A stretch of DNA of 64,000 nt from Bolinopsis microptera (taxonomy: Eukaryota > Ctenophora > Tentaculata > Lobata > Bolinopsidae): positions 16,548,945 to 16,612,944 of the forward strand of contig NC_087079.1 of NCBI RefSeq assembly GCF_026151205.1, given 5' to 3'. Positions within the stretch are counted from its first letter, which is position 1. Each line of letters begins with the position of its first letter. This document shows, piece after piece, positions 1-13,100 of the stretch. The translations under genes were made by a program, and so were the position numbers. The notes beneath the pieces are model-generated. The model was not told the origin of the DNA, did no database searches, and saw only the letters and a list, made by a program, of their open reading frames with translations.

Positions 1-1700
1 TCCATTGTGCAAATATGTAATTAATAGTTAGGATTCTTTAGAGTACGAAGTGTTTGCTGATTGCTCTTACTGGTCAAAGGTATGTCCGGACCTAGTAGCC
101 AGTTGAACTAACGTATTTATATAGCTGTGTGTTCAAATCAGTGTATTACTGGACATGGTATCGGGTCTTTCTTTAAAGATTAATGAGCGAAAAGTGAAAA
201 ACATGGTCACGTCCGGTCACGTGATATGGTCCGGTCACGTGATATGCTAATATAATAACCTTGGAAAAGACGTTTCATGGTTACTGGTTAGTGGTTAGTG
301 TACTAATGAAACAACTAGGACCTTCAGTAAATACTAAATTATAGATTAAAACATAGTCCTACAACAGACGGATCAACAGAAATTGGCCATGAAATTGTCC
401 TAGTGTAAACTACACTGATCATCCTATGCGTGTAGTTATATTGAAAATGAGAATGACAATGGAAATGCCTGCAATACAATGATTGCATTGTGTCGACCCC
501 GGAACATGGTGGATACTTCAAGTGCATGACGCGAGAGCGAGGAATCTTTTATACCAACTGGTATGCAGTAAAATTATGTGTGGTCATGGCAGGTGCAGGT
601 ATACATTGAGACTCCAGGGAATTACGAAATTACTAGCGTCACCCCGTAGAAAGTGGAGTTGGGGTACTGTCTGTCTGTAGTCCGACATTATGATTGATTA
701 TGTATACATACTTTAAGTGATTATGATTGATTTTTTCTGTTTCACACCTTCACTTATCAAATATCAGCCCAAATCCCATTTCCCACAGTCATTTCCTATT
801 TTTTGCACAATTTCACAAAATTACCGTCGCGCCCCAACACCGTTCGCGTTGGGCCAGCAGCCTATCTGTCGCCTTGTATAATATCAGCTCAACTTCACCG
901 CAACCATTGCATCTGTGTAATTATATGTCGGTATCAATCCGTCTAGCAAATTTATTTTTGTGCAAACCAATTCAGTATTTTCAGTACTGTCTTTATTGCT
1001 CTTGCACGACAAAATTCATTGACATATTCATTGTATAATATTACCGAATCGATTTAATTAATCCGTCTCGTTGTAAAATGTATCGAAATCCGCAAGCATC
1101 AAGTCACAAGAATTCGCATTTAACCGATCATTTTTTTCGCAGAGCTTTTTAGAAATATTCGTAAAATTCAGATTTGTTAATAAATTTGTTAATTATGAGA
1201 CCTACTCAATTAGTTAATTCGGGAAAGGGAAACGCAATTTTTGCACTAGAGTAGACAAAACCGTTTACTGAGATTCTGGAGATTTGGCATTCGTTCTCTC
1301 TGGGATATTCACTAAATACATAACTATCGTTACATCATTATAACGTTACATATTAGTCATTGTAATTACCGTTTCGAAAATTCAAGTGTAATTGTGCTGC
1401 ACAGATATTATATTCATTGTACATTGTGCTCTTTAACACGTTACAAATCGTATTATTTTACACCATCTCGTACTACTACCTTGCCACTAATTCTTTTACA
1501 CGTGTAACTTCACGGAAAAAAATGTTGAATTTTCGCACCTTTTAGTTTTACACGGAGATATGTAGACCGATAAATATTGACACTCAGCAATGTCAAGCAG
1601 TTGAATTGATAAATATCCCAGACACACGTCAGATAGGCTAACTAACATTAGACAGTGAATATCGATCGATTACCAAAAATAATTCCAACTTTTATATCCC
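1..1700. other. non-genic stretch
   Basis: I see no exon or RNA gene here. Open frames are short and have no family resemblance. The only local structure is an 18-bp direct duplication at about 212-246 whose core is CACGTG (TCCGGTCACGTGATATG twice). Confidence 0.5.
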
Positions 1701-1970
1701 TTAAGGCAAGAGGGGGGGGGGGGGGGGTAAAAATATATATTTTTGTTTCAAAATATGTGATTATAGAGCTGATAGAGATGAACAAGTAGCAAAAAACCGC
1801 ATCAAAATCTGGCCTGAGATATTGCGCGCCAAAGTTTGAGGTTTGCCAGCAACGCTGAGGTCAGATTTTGATGCGGTTTTTTTCTTACTTGTTCATCTCG
1901 AGCAGTATATCACATATAATAATGTTGAAACTATAAAACGGATTTATCCCCCGCCCCCCTTCTAGCCTTA
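1701..1970. mobile_element. foldback (MITE-like) element with G-run and C-run ends
   Basis: The outer ends are complementary: TTAAGGCAAG plus a run of 16 G at 1712-1727, against a C-rich end finishing TTCTAGCCTTA at 1970. Inside, 1777-1811 is the reverse complement of 1862-1897 with few mismatches, and 1745-1759 pairs with 1911-1931. Nearly the whole 270 bp can fold on itself. It carries no ORF. The architecture fits a non-autonomous inverted-repeat DNA element; the superfamily is not determined. Confidence 0.7.
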
Positions 1971-4146
1971 ATTCACAAGTTTTGGCACTTGGTATGTCGG
2001 CTATATGCTCTAGAAGACATTTTCTTTCAAGTTCACAGTACTCTTCGCACCGCCAACTTACAATTTCATCACTCTAATCTCAGCTACCACATAGTTTATT
2101 ACAGTGACAGAAAGATGAGTATTCGCGCTAACCACAATTCATGGTTATTGCGCTTGTCACGTCGTTACAGTAACGTCAAATTCCTCAATAGAAAGCGAGT
2201 ATCTCTTAATTCGGTTGCTTTGTAATTGTCTCTTTCAGTAACTGCCATCCACTCACTAGTGCTGTATTACAGCGGACTATAAAACTTTGTACTGAGCGAA
2301 CTAACTTTTAATTCAACTCCATACAAATTAAAATTACTCCGGAGATGAAATAGTCCGGACTGTTTAAGAAAATCTGTATGGAACAAGCAGATTATTATTA
2401 TTAATTTCCGGAAATTTGTCGGTCAGGTTTAGATTTTGTATGGAATATGCTGACTGCTGGTCCTAAGTTCAATGCTGTAGTGTATTCAGTGATTCTTGTT
2501 TGATCTTTTCAAGCTCGCTTATTTTAAGCTGCTTATCAACCAAATTTGATCTAAACTCTCATTATATCATCTTATAATTGCTTAAAAACCTAGAGGCACT
2601 ATGAACAAGAAAACCCGTTTACTGTTTAGAGTTCTTTACATGAAAAGACTAAAGAGTAGAGTGCAAATGGTACTACTAAATCGCACATTATGTTACATAA
2701 CAGCGCTTACGCCATCCTACTTACATTCACTTATATCACAACAAGTATTATTGGCGTGATGTTGTCATGGTTACCGGAGCTATTTACTGGGTACGTTGAC
2801 ATGTTTACTATTCAAACTAGATTAAGATGTCCTGTACAATGTGCTGTACATAAACCACCAGTAGGTTTCTTCAGAAATTCTTCAGAAAACCAGGGTAAAG
2901 AATGATCCCTAGGCCTATATCACTAGTATAATACTAGTATACTGCCCGGCCGCGTAAGACTTTAAAATTTAAACCTTGAGATCACAATTACTGTTGACAC
3001 TGAAAGCTTTGAATTTAAAGACCAGCTTTTCACGTTCTATAACGCAATAGCAGTGTATATATTTGGAACATCTGTATCGGTCGTCATTAATACGACTAAA
3101 TATTATTCCAGATACATATCCTAGATAAAGATAATCCAGTAGTAACTTAGTAATTGTATCACATTTTGTATCTGTAGATATACTCAATAACCAAGTACCC
3201 AGGTCAGGTCAGGCAAAGTCTAGACTCTAGAATATTCTAATGGTTCTCTGAATGACGTCCAAGTGCTCCTTTGTAAAGTAATACCTTAGGAAACTGTCCA
3301 CTATCGTATCGTCTGATTTGTTGATATATGATATGACTCAGTTGCATGACTCAGCCTTTAACTGAAGTATTAAAAGAAAATGTATGCTGTACAATTTAAA
3401 GGGAAAGTTATACTGACTCGACTGTAGTATATACGTGGACTGTTAATCAGTTAATTCATTAACTCATTTAATGACTAGTTGATATGACCTTGGAATAATG
3501 GAATAATGAACATGATGCTGGGTGAATTTGTGTCGTGAAATCTGAAATCCTATCTGTAAATTTGAAGGTACCCTGTAACTTCCCGACTAACAGATCGTTA
3601 GTCATTTGGTTACATGATTCAATCTCTACCGCAAAGCATCGATAAATTATATTAATATAGTTCAACGTTTTACCTTAGTTTTAGTAGGGATCAGTCATCA
3701 GGTACATCAAGTTTGCCCTATGGTCCATTCATTGCTGTATCTTTTCAATTAATTTATTGCAAAATCCATAGGAGTGTGGTCTAGTGTTACATCGTAATCT
3801 TTATGCATGTATTGCATATATTATAATTTACATAGATTAGTGTCGATTTATAAAATAAACGTTTCTAGAATATATGGTTGTTCTAATAATTATATGTATT
3901 TGTACTTATGACTTCAGGTTGTTTGTATTGTTGCTAGTCTTTGTTAGTTATTGACCTTACCATCCTCCAAGTTCTGACTCATAATTTTTCTGTCTTTTAA
4001 GTTTAACCTCACTTATTTTGATTGGAACATTCATCACGATTTAACATTTTTCTTTTATATTTGCGTCCTAAGCTCCTGTTCGCTATAAAATGTTCACTAT
4101 AGATTTTGATATTTTATGATCGTGCTTGCCAAAGAATTTTGCGAGA
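1971..4146. other. non-genic stretch
   Basis: I see no convincing exon, RNA gene or element. The short open frames (for example 2690-2905 on + and 2969-3187 on -) show no family features and have no paired splice sites that extend them. Confidence 0.45.
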
Positions 4147-5086
4147 AAGTCAAAATAGAAAAGTGAGGGGTCCACTAGAAAGTTAAAATAGAGAAGTGAG
4201 GGGTCCACTAGCAAGTTAAAGTAGAGGATTGAGGGGTCCACTATAACTAGAGAGATAAGGTAGAGGAGTGAGGGGTCCACTAGAGAGTTAAAGTAGAGGA
4301 GTGAGGGGTCCACCAGAGAGTTGAAGTAGAGTAGTGAGGGGTCCACTAGCAGTTAAAGTAGAAGAGTGAGGGGTCCACTAGAGAGTAAAAGTAGAGGAGT
4401 GAGGGGTCCACTAGAGAGTAACAGTAGAAGAGTGAGGGGTCCACTAGAGAGTAAAAGTAGAAGAGTGAGGGGTCCACCAGAGAGTTGAAGTAGAGTAGTG
4501 AGGGGTCCACCAGAGAGTTAAAGTAGAGGAGTGAGGGGTCCACCAGAGAGTTGAAGTAGAGGAGTGAGGGGTCCACCAGAGAGTTAAAGTAGAGGAGTGA
4601 GGGGTCCACCAGAGAGTTGAAGTAGAGGAGTGAGGGGTCCACTAGAGAGTTAAAGTAGAGGAGTGAGGGGTCCACCAGAGAGTTGAAGTAGAGGAGTGAG
4701 GGGTCCACTATAGAGTTAAAGTAGAGGAGTGAGGGGTCCACCAGAGAGTTGAAGTAGAGGAGTGAGGGGTCCACTAGAGAGTTAAAGTAGAGGAGTGAGG
4801 GGTCCACCAGAGAGTTGAAGTAGAGGAGTGAGGGGTCCACCAGAGAGTTGAAGTAGAGTAGTGAGGGGTCCACCCAGGCCCACCAGAGAGTTGAAGTAGA
4901 GTAGTGAGGGGTCCACTATAGAGTTAAAGTAGAGGAGTGAGGGGTCCACTAGAGAGTTAAGGTAGAGGAGTGAGGGGTCCACTAGAGAGTTAAGGTAGAG
5001 GAGTGAGGGGTCCACTAGAAAGTTACAGTAGAGTAGTGAGGGGTCCACCCAGGCCCACCAGAGAGTTGAAGTAGAGGAGTTCGCCA
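4147..5086. repeat. 33-bp minisatellite, about 28 copies
   Basis: The unit is about 33 bp and reads GAGTGAGGGGTCCACCAGAG plus a variable AGTTGAAGTAGAG part. Copies differ by single substitutions, alternate between CCACCAG and CCACTAG, and include a longer variant at 4870-4890 and 5040-5060. Because 33 is a multiple of three, the minus strand stays open and would read VDPSLLYFNSL repeatedly. There is no start context, signal peptide or splice support, so I treat it as noncoding DNA. Confidence 0.9.
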
Positions 5087-6430
5087 GAAGGCTATTAAAG
5101 GATTTACAAACTAATGACCACTGACCAGGAGTTGTCCAATGGATAGCCAGTGCACTGGTAGATTAGTAATTGGGCGCCCTGTAATTTTACTGCCGATGTT
5201 ACGCTATATAATGGTTGTTATATAATGGTTGTTATATATGTGTTGTTGATATACTAAGGAGATATAACTTAGCTTCCATTCTTGATCTTCTCCTTTATAA
5301 TGGTTAGTTTACCTGGATACAGTAGTCTGTTTAATTCATTCATAGCATAGGTTTTTATTATGTTTTGCAATCTCCGGTTTTACGCATTCCTTTTTGCCTT
5401 TAGTAATTTACGAAATCTGCAATATTTGCAGAAAATCAAACCTGTTTAAAAAATACACTTGCTACATATTATTATGTAATTGGATTACGCACTATCTATA
5501 TATCGGTAACGACCATTCTCGACCGAACGACCTCTCAACGCTCTATTATTTTCAAACCGTGTACTTATTTTCAATAGCAATTTAAATGTGTTGAAGGCTG
5601 CCTTTAGATTGCTGATTTTCGTTATTGTCTCGTCTTCTCACAATTATTATTAGTCTTCTCTTGTGGAGTGTTTACTGTTTAACAGTGGTCTAGTTTCCAC
5701 CTCACCCCACTTTTAGGTCTACAAACACTTTTAAACTTACCTTACGTTATTTTATCATTATTTTTAATTGTAGTGTTATGAATGTTATTTTAAAATCACA
5801 CGAGAGATTAAGCTATCAATACATAATTATTGATGACCACTTGGGCTTGAAATTCAATGTATAAACTACACAGAATCCTCGAATTAGTAGTTACAGTACG
5901 GTATCTGCAAATTTACAAGTCTCGAACATAAAAATGGCTATTCAATTTCAACCGTATGCAGTATGCAGTCACTACTATGCACACTGAATCCTGACCTTCG
6001 GGTCAGTCTACATTTTTATACAATTATTCATTGCAATTGTGGTCACATGTTTGAGATTTGAAGCCTCGTGATTGTTATAGAGTTATAGTGCAGATTGCAC
6101 AATCAAGAACTGAATGTTCAAGCTCTTGCTCCTGGTTCACTTTCATTTCAGAGCTAGAGCTAGCTTGATATTCTTTAAGGGAGAAAGCGGTGCCATCTAA
6201 TTTCAGTTTTCATCGTTGTAGGTATTGTCCTTCTTGTTGGTATTGTGCACATATCATTCTCTTTAAACTTGAAATAACATCTAGGATGCTCTCTATAATA
6301 ACTAGCAGAAAATAGGTAAAATAATGATTGACAGAGTACTGAGTACAGAGTACTGAGTTCTACTGACTGGCTCACTTTAATATTAAATATTATCAAATAC
6401 TTAAATAACTAAAAACGAAAAACTCATTCA
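5087..6430. other. non-genic stretch upstream of the kinase-like gene
   Basis: No exon is recognised. The region directly precedes alternative exon 1a and would be expected to hold a 5' UTR exon and promoter, but I cannot point to a TATA box or initiator with confidence. Confidence 0.4.
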
Positions 6431-6465
6431 TTTACCCACTCACCCACTCACTCACTTCCAACAGA

Positions 6466-6613
6466 ATGGGTTGCGGTTGCAGTAAAGAGGAAGAACCGCT
6501 GGACCCTCCTACCCCTTCAAATCAACCGCGGCGGTCCACAATCCAGATTAGAGTCGGGGAGAATGTCAAGGGTGTCTTTTCTACGGCTATGTCTAAAAAT
6601 ATTATATTTGTCG
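6466..6613 (+). CDS. alternative first coding exon 1a of the adenylate-kinase-like gene (dual-lipidation N-terminus)
   Basis: The exon encodes about 49 residues starting MGCGCSKEE and ending NIIFVG at a GTGAGT donor in phase 1. Gly2, Ser6 and Lys7 fit the N-myristoylation consensus; Cys3 and Cys5 are likely palmitoylation sites. It has the same length (148 nt) and end phase as exon 1b at 7169-7316, and the two proteins align along their length, including an RRST motif. Both exons start two bases after a possible acceptor (CCAACAG here, TCAATAG in 1b) following a CACTCACT-rich tract, so each could be an internal exon behind a 5' UTR exon. Splicing 1a directly to 1b would break the frame, so use should be exclusive. 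The family precedent is the human AK1 long isoform, which also begins with a myristoylated MGCC-type exon. Confidence 0.75.
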
Positions 6614-7168
6614 GTGAGTTATTGCACTGCCTTCCGTTAAAAATTTATCCAAATTAACCATCTATGATAGGTTAATTAATCCCTCATATATTATATGAAT
6701 ATTGATCTATTTCTTTCAGATCCTTTATCTGAAAGGAACGGAGCCAAAAAACCCCCTTAAACTATAAATTAATTAATTTTCAATATACATGCAGACTGAC
6801 TGAGTCAATAGTCATGACTTGCGGGAGACCATGGATTGTAATTTGCCGTCCAACTTCCAACTAAGGTAGTATAATATATAGAATCTCTGAAAAGCTATAT
6901 ATATATATATATTAGTTGTAAAAATAATCATTCCAGGTCTTGCCGTCAGTGGAATCTAAATCATAGTTCTGTTTAACTTCAGGATGACTGATACGTCATG
7001 ATTTAAAATATTGTTACGATGATGAATAGAATATACTCATAACTGTAATACTTGTATCATGTTTACTTTCATACTAATTATAACACTTACTGATTCACTC
7101 ACTGACTTAGCAGTTACTAGTTGCACATTCTCCGATTCACTCATTTGCACTCACTCACTTTCAATAGA

Positions 7169-10100
7169 ATGGGTTGTAATTCTAGTAAAGATGAACCCGC
7201 CATCGCTCCTGAAGAAGTTTCAAAACAACAAAGAAGATCCACTGTTCAAATTAGTATAGGACAGAATATAGCGGGTATTCTCGCTAATCAGTCGTCTAAA
7301 AATATCGTGTTTTTTGGTAAGTCATTTCATCATATCCCCCTCATTTCATTTCAAATCATATACGTACACATTCTTATAAAGTTCATTTTGTGATTCATAT
7401 ATACATTTTATACATTTTGTATTCATTTTATACAATATATACAGTACAATTTTTATCCATACACCATTTATCATAAGTCATGTCATTAAGGTGAAAATTT
7501 AGTTGTTCATCAGTATACTGATGAGAAATGAAATACTGAAAAATCTTGAAAAAGTACCATGAAAATTAATTTAAAATTTGTGTACAAACAAACTTAAGTA
7601 ATGACTTGAAATAGTTTGTAGGTATAGTATCATCGTTTAACTAAATCAGTCTCTTTATTATGGAAACAGGGCTTTAACTGCAACTGTTTCAACATTTGGT
7701 GCGACAAAATTCCATTATATTATATAATATGGGACAAAATTAAAGAATTCCTCTCCTACAGTGATTTCTATCAATAATTTTGAGTCATCACAAAAAGCCC
7801 TTTTGTCTTGGAGCGTTGAGGCCAAACGGCCGAACATTATTCTGTTAATTCTTTAATTTTCGCAAATAATTTGAATAACATTACTTTGACGTTATTCCGT
7901 TCTTTCTACACATTTAATCGGGCTGCTAATTCTTTAATCAGTGTTGCACGTGTTGCATTTAAAGACGATTTACTCCGGAAACAGCCATTAAGTTTTAAAA
8001 GTAATAACCGCATACTGGTGTATTAAATAATGTGTGAAACTTCAATCAAAAACTTCAATCAAAAACTTCAATCAAAAACTTCAATCAAAAACTTCAATCA
8101 ATACGAAATATAAATATAGAGGACTAGAAAATTCTTTTGTCCTATCGACATTAATATCACGCTTATTCTAGAACCTGTTATACTTGTACTCTTGGTACAA
8201 AAGTACATAAAAAAGTACTTCAGACAGTTCTAAAGGTCTAAAGGTCTCCTTATACCGGTATATACCTATATACTACACTGGTATACCTATATACTACACC
8301 TAAATAATGACTTTGTAATCAAGACGCCGTATTTTAAATTGTAGTGTGTACGACAGAGGAATGTGGTGACTGGTGACTGTTGGTGTTTTAGTGTTTCTCC
8401 TGAGATTGTCTGTTTAGTGAAGGCTAGACAACATATCCAGGGCAGGTACAGTGCAGGATCACATTATTGTGTGCCAGATCAGTGTGTGTAGACTCAAGGA
8501 CGTAACGAAGGGCCCCGCTGACCCCGCTGTGCGGGGGGGGGGGGGGGGGGGGGGCGCAGTCTTAGGGGGGCGCCGAATCGTCGTTTGAATGTGGGACAAT
8601 TTCGAAAACTTAACTAAAGTACTAGCAAAACTGTGCGTTTTGCTCTAGATACACGCTTTTTTAGAGATTTTACCGGTGTATCCTCTAAAATCACCTAATT
8701 TGTTCAATTTCAACAGGGGGGCGCTTTTTCGGCAGGGGGCGCCAACAGGCAACGTTACGCCACTGTGACAGTAGACTGTAGACTGTCAGTTTTCACCTTG
8801 AACGATCTGTGCAGCAGTGGTTTAGAATATAATCATAATAGGCTATGTCTAGTATGTGTCGCTAATCAAGAACCATGCTGGAATGTTTTGATAATGAAGG
8901 TATAGAATCATAGAATGGATAGTTTTGTTTAGCAAATTAATGACCGTAGCAATTGTAACATAATAACTATTGTTAAGTTAATAAATCAAATTAATGCGGG
9001 CTCGCTTTTTATGTGTTTGTTAATTGAAAACCAGCCGATGCGGTTCGATCTCTTAATTGTGGTAATACAGTAATAATACAGTGATAATGCAGTTAAATTT
9101 AATATATCCAAACTATGTACTCTGAGTCGTCTCATGGCAACGATCAACAATGTCAATTGTTCAACAACATATAAGATAGACTTCACTAAATAGCAATAAT
9201 TAGTTTTATATCGATTCTCCTCCACCATTCTATATATAACTCTATGACAGTAGAAAACATATATGTTATATATATGTTTTCTACTGTCATAGAATTAATC
9301 GGTCCGGGTAGCAAGATATAACAGTTGACTCTAGAAAATGAAGTGCAATTGGTATTAAGATTTTCTAATAATATGCTTAATATACCGTCTCTGATCTCTA
9401 CTAAAATGTTCAGTACGAAAGTTACTGTTAGGCATCATCACTATATAAAATATATTACCACGTACTGGTTTATTTAATCGTGTCCAGTAAGCATTAAAGC
9501 ATTGATAATTACCCATATTCATTAGAAAGTCATTAGATGGTCGACTAATTAGTTAATTAGTCATTAGTGAGTCATTACATAGCCGACTCATTACTTCTTA
9601 CGTGTTCCGTGCTGTACTTCATGTGGATAATAGTCGGTTAAACTTTTATTCACGACGAGTTGCTCCTAAAATGCCGCGAAGCAGAGAAACCAAGGAAGAA
9701 ATGTTACACATAACTATAAGTCTCTTTCCAGACTTACATAATATTTAGTAACTTTTACTGATACAAACTGGCAACAATTCGATGTTACTGTTTCCATATT
9801 TAGAATAAATATAAGAATACATTGTGTTCAAGGTCGTTAAGTTAATTAGTGCCTAGTTAGCGCTTGGCAGTATAAAAATGGGCGTAGTTTCTAGCGCCTT
9901 AGAATGAACAACACGTACATCTAAAATGTAACAATTGAAACGTAATTATAATGTAACTAAAGTGTAACTAAAGTGTAACTAAAGTGTAACTATAATGTAA
10001 CTATAATGTAACTATAATGTAACTACCCTTATCTTCAGGTGGGCCAAAGTCCGGCAAAGGTGCTGTTATAGAGGAATTAGTGGAGTCGTTTGGGGTGAAG

Positions 10101-13100
10101 GTCATCTCCGCTGAATCTCTTCTTCACATTGCTCTACAAAAAACGCTCTCCACTTCTGGTGAGTATTTTAATATGTCTGCTAAATCCTAATTAATAAATA
10201 ATTCCATAATTGATGTAATGCAGTTAGAACTTTAGAACAGATTCTGATTCATGGCGCCAAGAATGACTGTCTTTTTGGAGGATTATATTTTATCACGTGG
10301 CTTTTGAGAAGCTCCATTGACTTTGCTTGCAGTATCATGTTTCGTCCTGTTCATGCTATGTATGTAAAACATTTAATTTGCTTATATATAAATATATAAC
10401 CAGATTGCAAGAGCAGTATTTAGTCAGCTATTTCACGGTACACTGACCACGTCCCATTCACTGACTCTGAGACTCTCAGGTCTCGATGTATAGTGTGTAT
10501 TTGCTATACTTTGCTATACTGTACCACATTTTATGGTTTAATGGTTACATATTACTGTATCAAACCTGTACCAACCAACCAACCAAATCAAACCTGTACT
10601 GGCGCCCAATCTGTAATGACACCACATCTTCAATTTTAGCAGTGTAGATGCATACAAACTAGCCTGGGACCGCATCACTGATATAAAGTCTAAATATATA
10701 ATTTTAAAAATCAAGATCAATTTACATCGATGAAAATGTAGTCATCGCTTTATTTCATGCTGTATTGTATATGTAGTGATTACGCCAGCAACTGCGATAG
10801 ACGGTCTTTAAAAAATCGATTATATATTGTTAAAAGATATACATTGGCTCTTAAATGATCAGTGTTGATCATCGATTCTAATGTAACGAAAACGTTTTTA
10901 GTTGAATTGTAATCGATTCAAATTTGAGTCGATTATAATCAATATTTTTTCTTTTAACCGTTTATCACAGTTGCCAGTGCAGCAAATTCAGGGCGTAATT
11001 TGTGGTCAATACACTGCTTTTATAGAATGTAGCTTTGTACTCTATAGTCTGCTTCCGGTCAAAAGTAATGTACATTACATCAACATCAACACCAGCAATG
11101 CAGCGTTATCGGTGAATTGTGTATATAATGTAAATCAAACCCACAATTACATGCCAATTTACATGACCTGTTACACTTTGACTGCTGACTATAATTGCAA
11201 CTATAATTGCGACTTGAATTGGTCGATTACAGTAGAACAAGATACGGCATTATGGAACAATGGATGTGAGAAGTTCATGTTTGCTTTTATCCCGTAGCAA
11301 TTGTAGAATGTGTGTTATTCAAACAAGATGCTTGTTCAGCTGGACATCAGAAATGCCTGTATATTTTAAAGAAAGTATTTTTATTCATCTCAATTTAATA
11401 ATCGTCATACTCGTATTGGGTATATTATCATAAACATTAAACAAATATGTAATCTAGATCTTTTAAATCATAATATCAATTAATCAATTATAAATAACTT
11501 TAATCGACTAGACTGAATTTAAGATTTTAAAATCTAACCCTGAGAATGCAAGTGTCACCAGGTAAGGACGGATCGAAGTTAGAAACAGCTGCTATGTTAT
11601 CACAACTCAAAACCCAGCCCTCGCTCGTTACACTAGAGTGGATATTCGAGCTCATTAAAACGGAAGTGCTCAGGTATGTCACCTATTTGTAATCTTTTGC
11701 TCAGGTATGTCACCTATTTGTTATCTTTTGCTCAGGTATGTCACCTATTTTTTACCTTAAATTTTTAGTTTTTACGTATAAAATCCAGATCGAACCATTT
11801 CGCTTAGTTTAATTTTTCAAAATTTCTTGTATTCACGTTATCACGTAGTTGCGACAAAGGAAATCGCTCTAAATATGGTCAATTTACCGTCACTAAAATA
11901 TCAGTTTCCTATGTTGCAACAAGTTTAATATAAGAAATTATCAAGATTTTTACTGTCAACTCTTTTCCGTCGCCGGCATAACGTCATTTCTATATTAGTT
12001 GTATTGAAAGATAATTGAGTCTCAAAATATATTGGCAGGAGGTTTTTCGGAAATTTTCAAATATTGCCACCGCCCACCCTATTCTTTGTTTTTTCCCAAT
12101 TTATATCAATTATTTTAACTCGAAAATTGTCATATACAATTGTCATATAATAATATTTAGATTATATGCTATAAATTGTTAGTACTTTAGTAATTATAAA
12201 ATCAAAAGTTAATAATAACTAAATCAAATCCCAGATATCCTGACATTGTACACGTGATAGACCTGTTGCCGAACAGCAAAATAATTCTCCGCGACAAAAC
12301 CCTCTTCGACAACGCTGCAGAACTACTCCAAAAATTTGAAGAAACTGTAAGTTTTTTTTAAAGTAAGTTTTTCTTCGATCATCGTTGCGAAATTCTCAAT
12401 TATTAACTTTAAAGATTTCCATTAACCATGGTCGTAAAGTAATTCGATGAGGATGAAGTAATCGTACATTCATATTTGAATAGTTGAATTATTGAACCAT
12501 AATATATTTACATCTAAAGATTAAAGAATCACCACGATCGTCAAGACAACAGCGAAGTACAACGTATATCAGATAACATTAACTAAACATCATTATTATT
12601 GTACATGGTAACATTATTATCATTAACAAAAACAGTCAACTTCATCTCCTCCTTATCACAATGTCCCACTTTCTTCTCACAATCCTCCTCACCCTGGCAA
12701 TAAACCCCTCCCTTAACCCCTTACTCCTGGATATAATAATCACTGGGTTCAGCGCCGCGTTCAGTATCGGTAACACCGTCCCAAACGTCACCGTGTAAAC
12801 AATAAAGTTATCCCCGGTCATGTCCGTAAACATGAACAGCAGGATGAAGATGGAAAAAGCAGAGTTACAGACCACAAACAGGGCTGACATGAGGATGATG
12901 GTGATGGTCACGTGACGTTGGTTGTTGTTAGTGACCATGTCGGGGGAGTGGAGGGATATGACCTGGAGAATGCACGTTATCAGGGTTATTAGGACAGGGA
13001 GAAGGAAGGGTACCACAAGGAGGAGTAACATTACACTGAGTCCAACTGGAGGCGGGTACTTCTTCACGGCGTAGAGCAGTTCCATACCCATTACCGGGTA

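Larger units (their letters stand above)
7317..10038. other. intron 1 of the kinase-like gene
   Basis: No nested gene is seen. It holds a 13-bp tandem repeat near 8040, a G-rich transposon relic at 8494-8765, a perfect hairpin at 9242-9292 and a 12-bp tandem repeat close to the acceptor. Confidence 0.5.

Noticed and set aside
4346-4873. 175-residue repeat protein on the minus strand
   Set aside because: The frame is open only because the minisatellite unit is 33 bp. There is no start context, signal or splice support.
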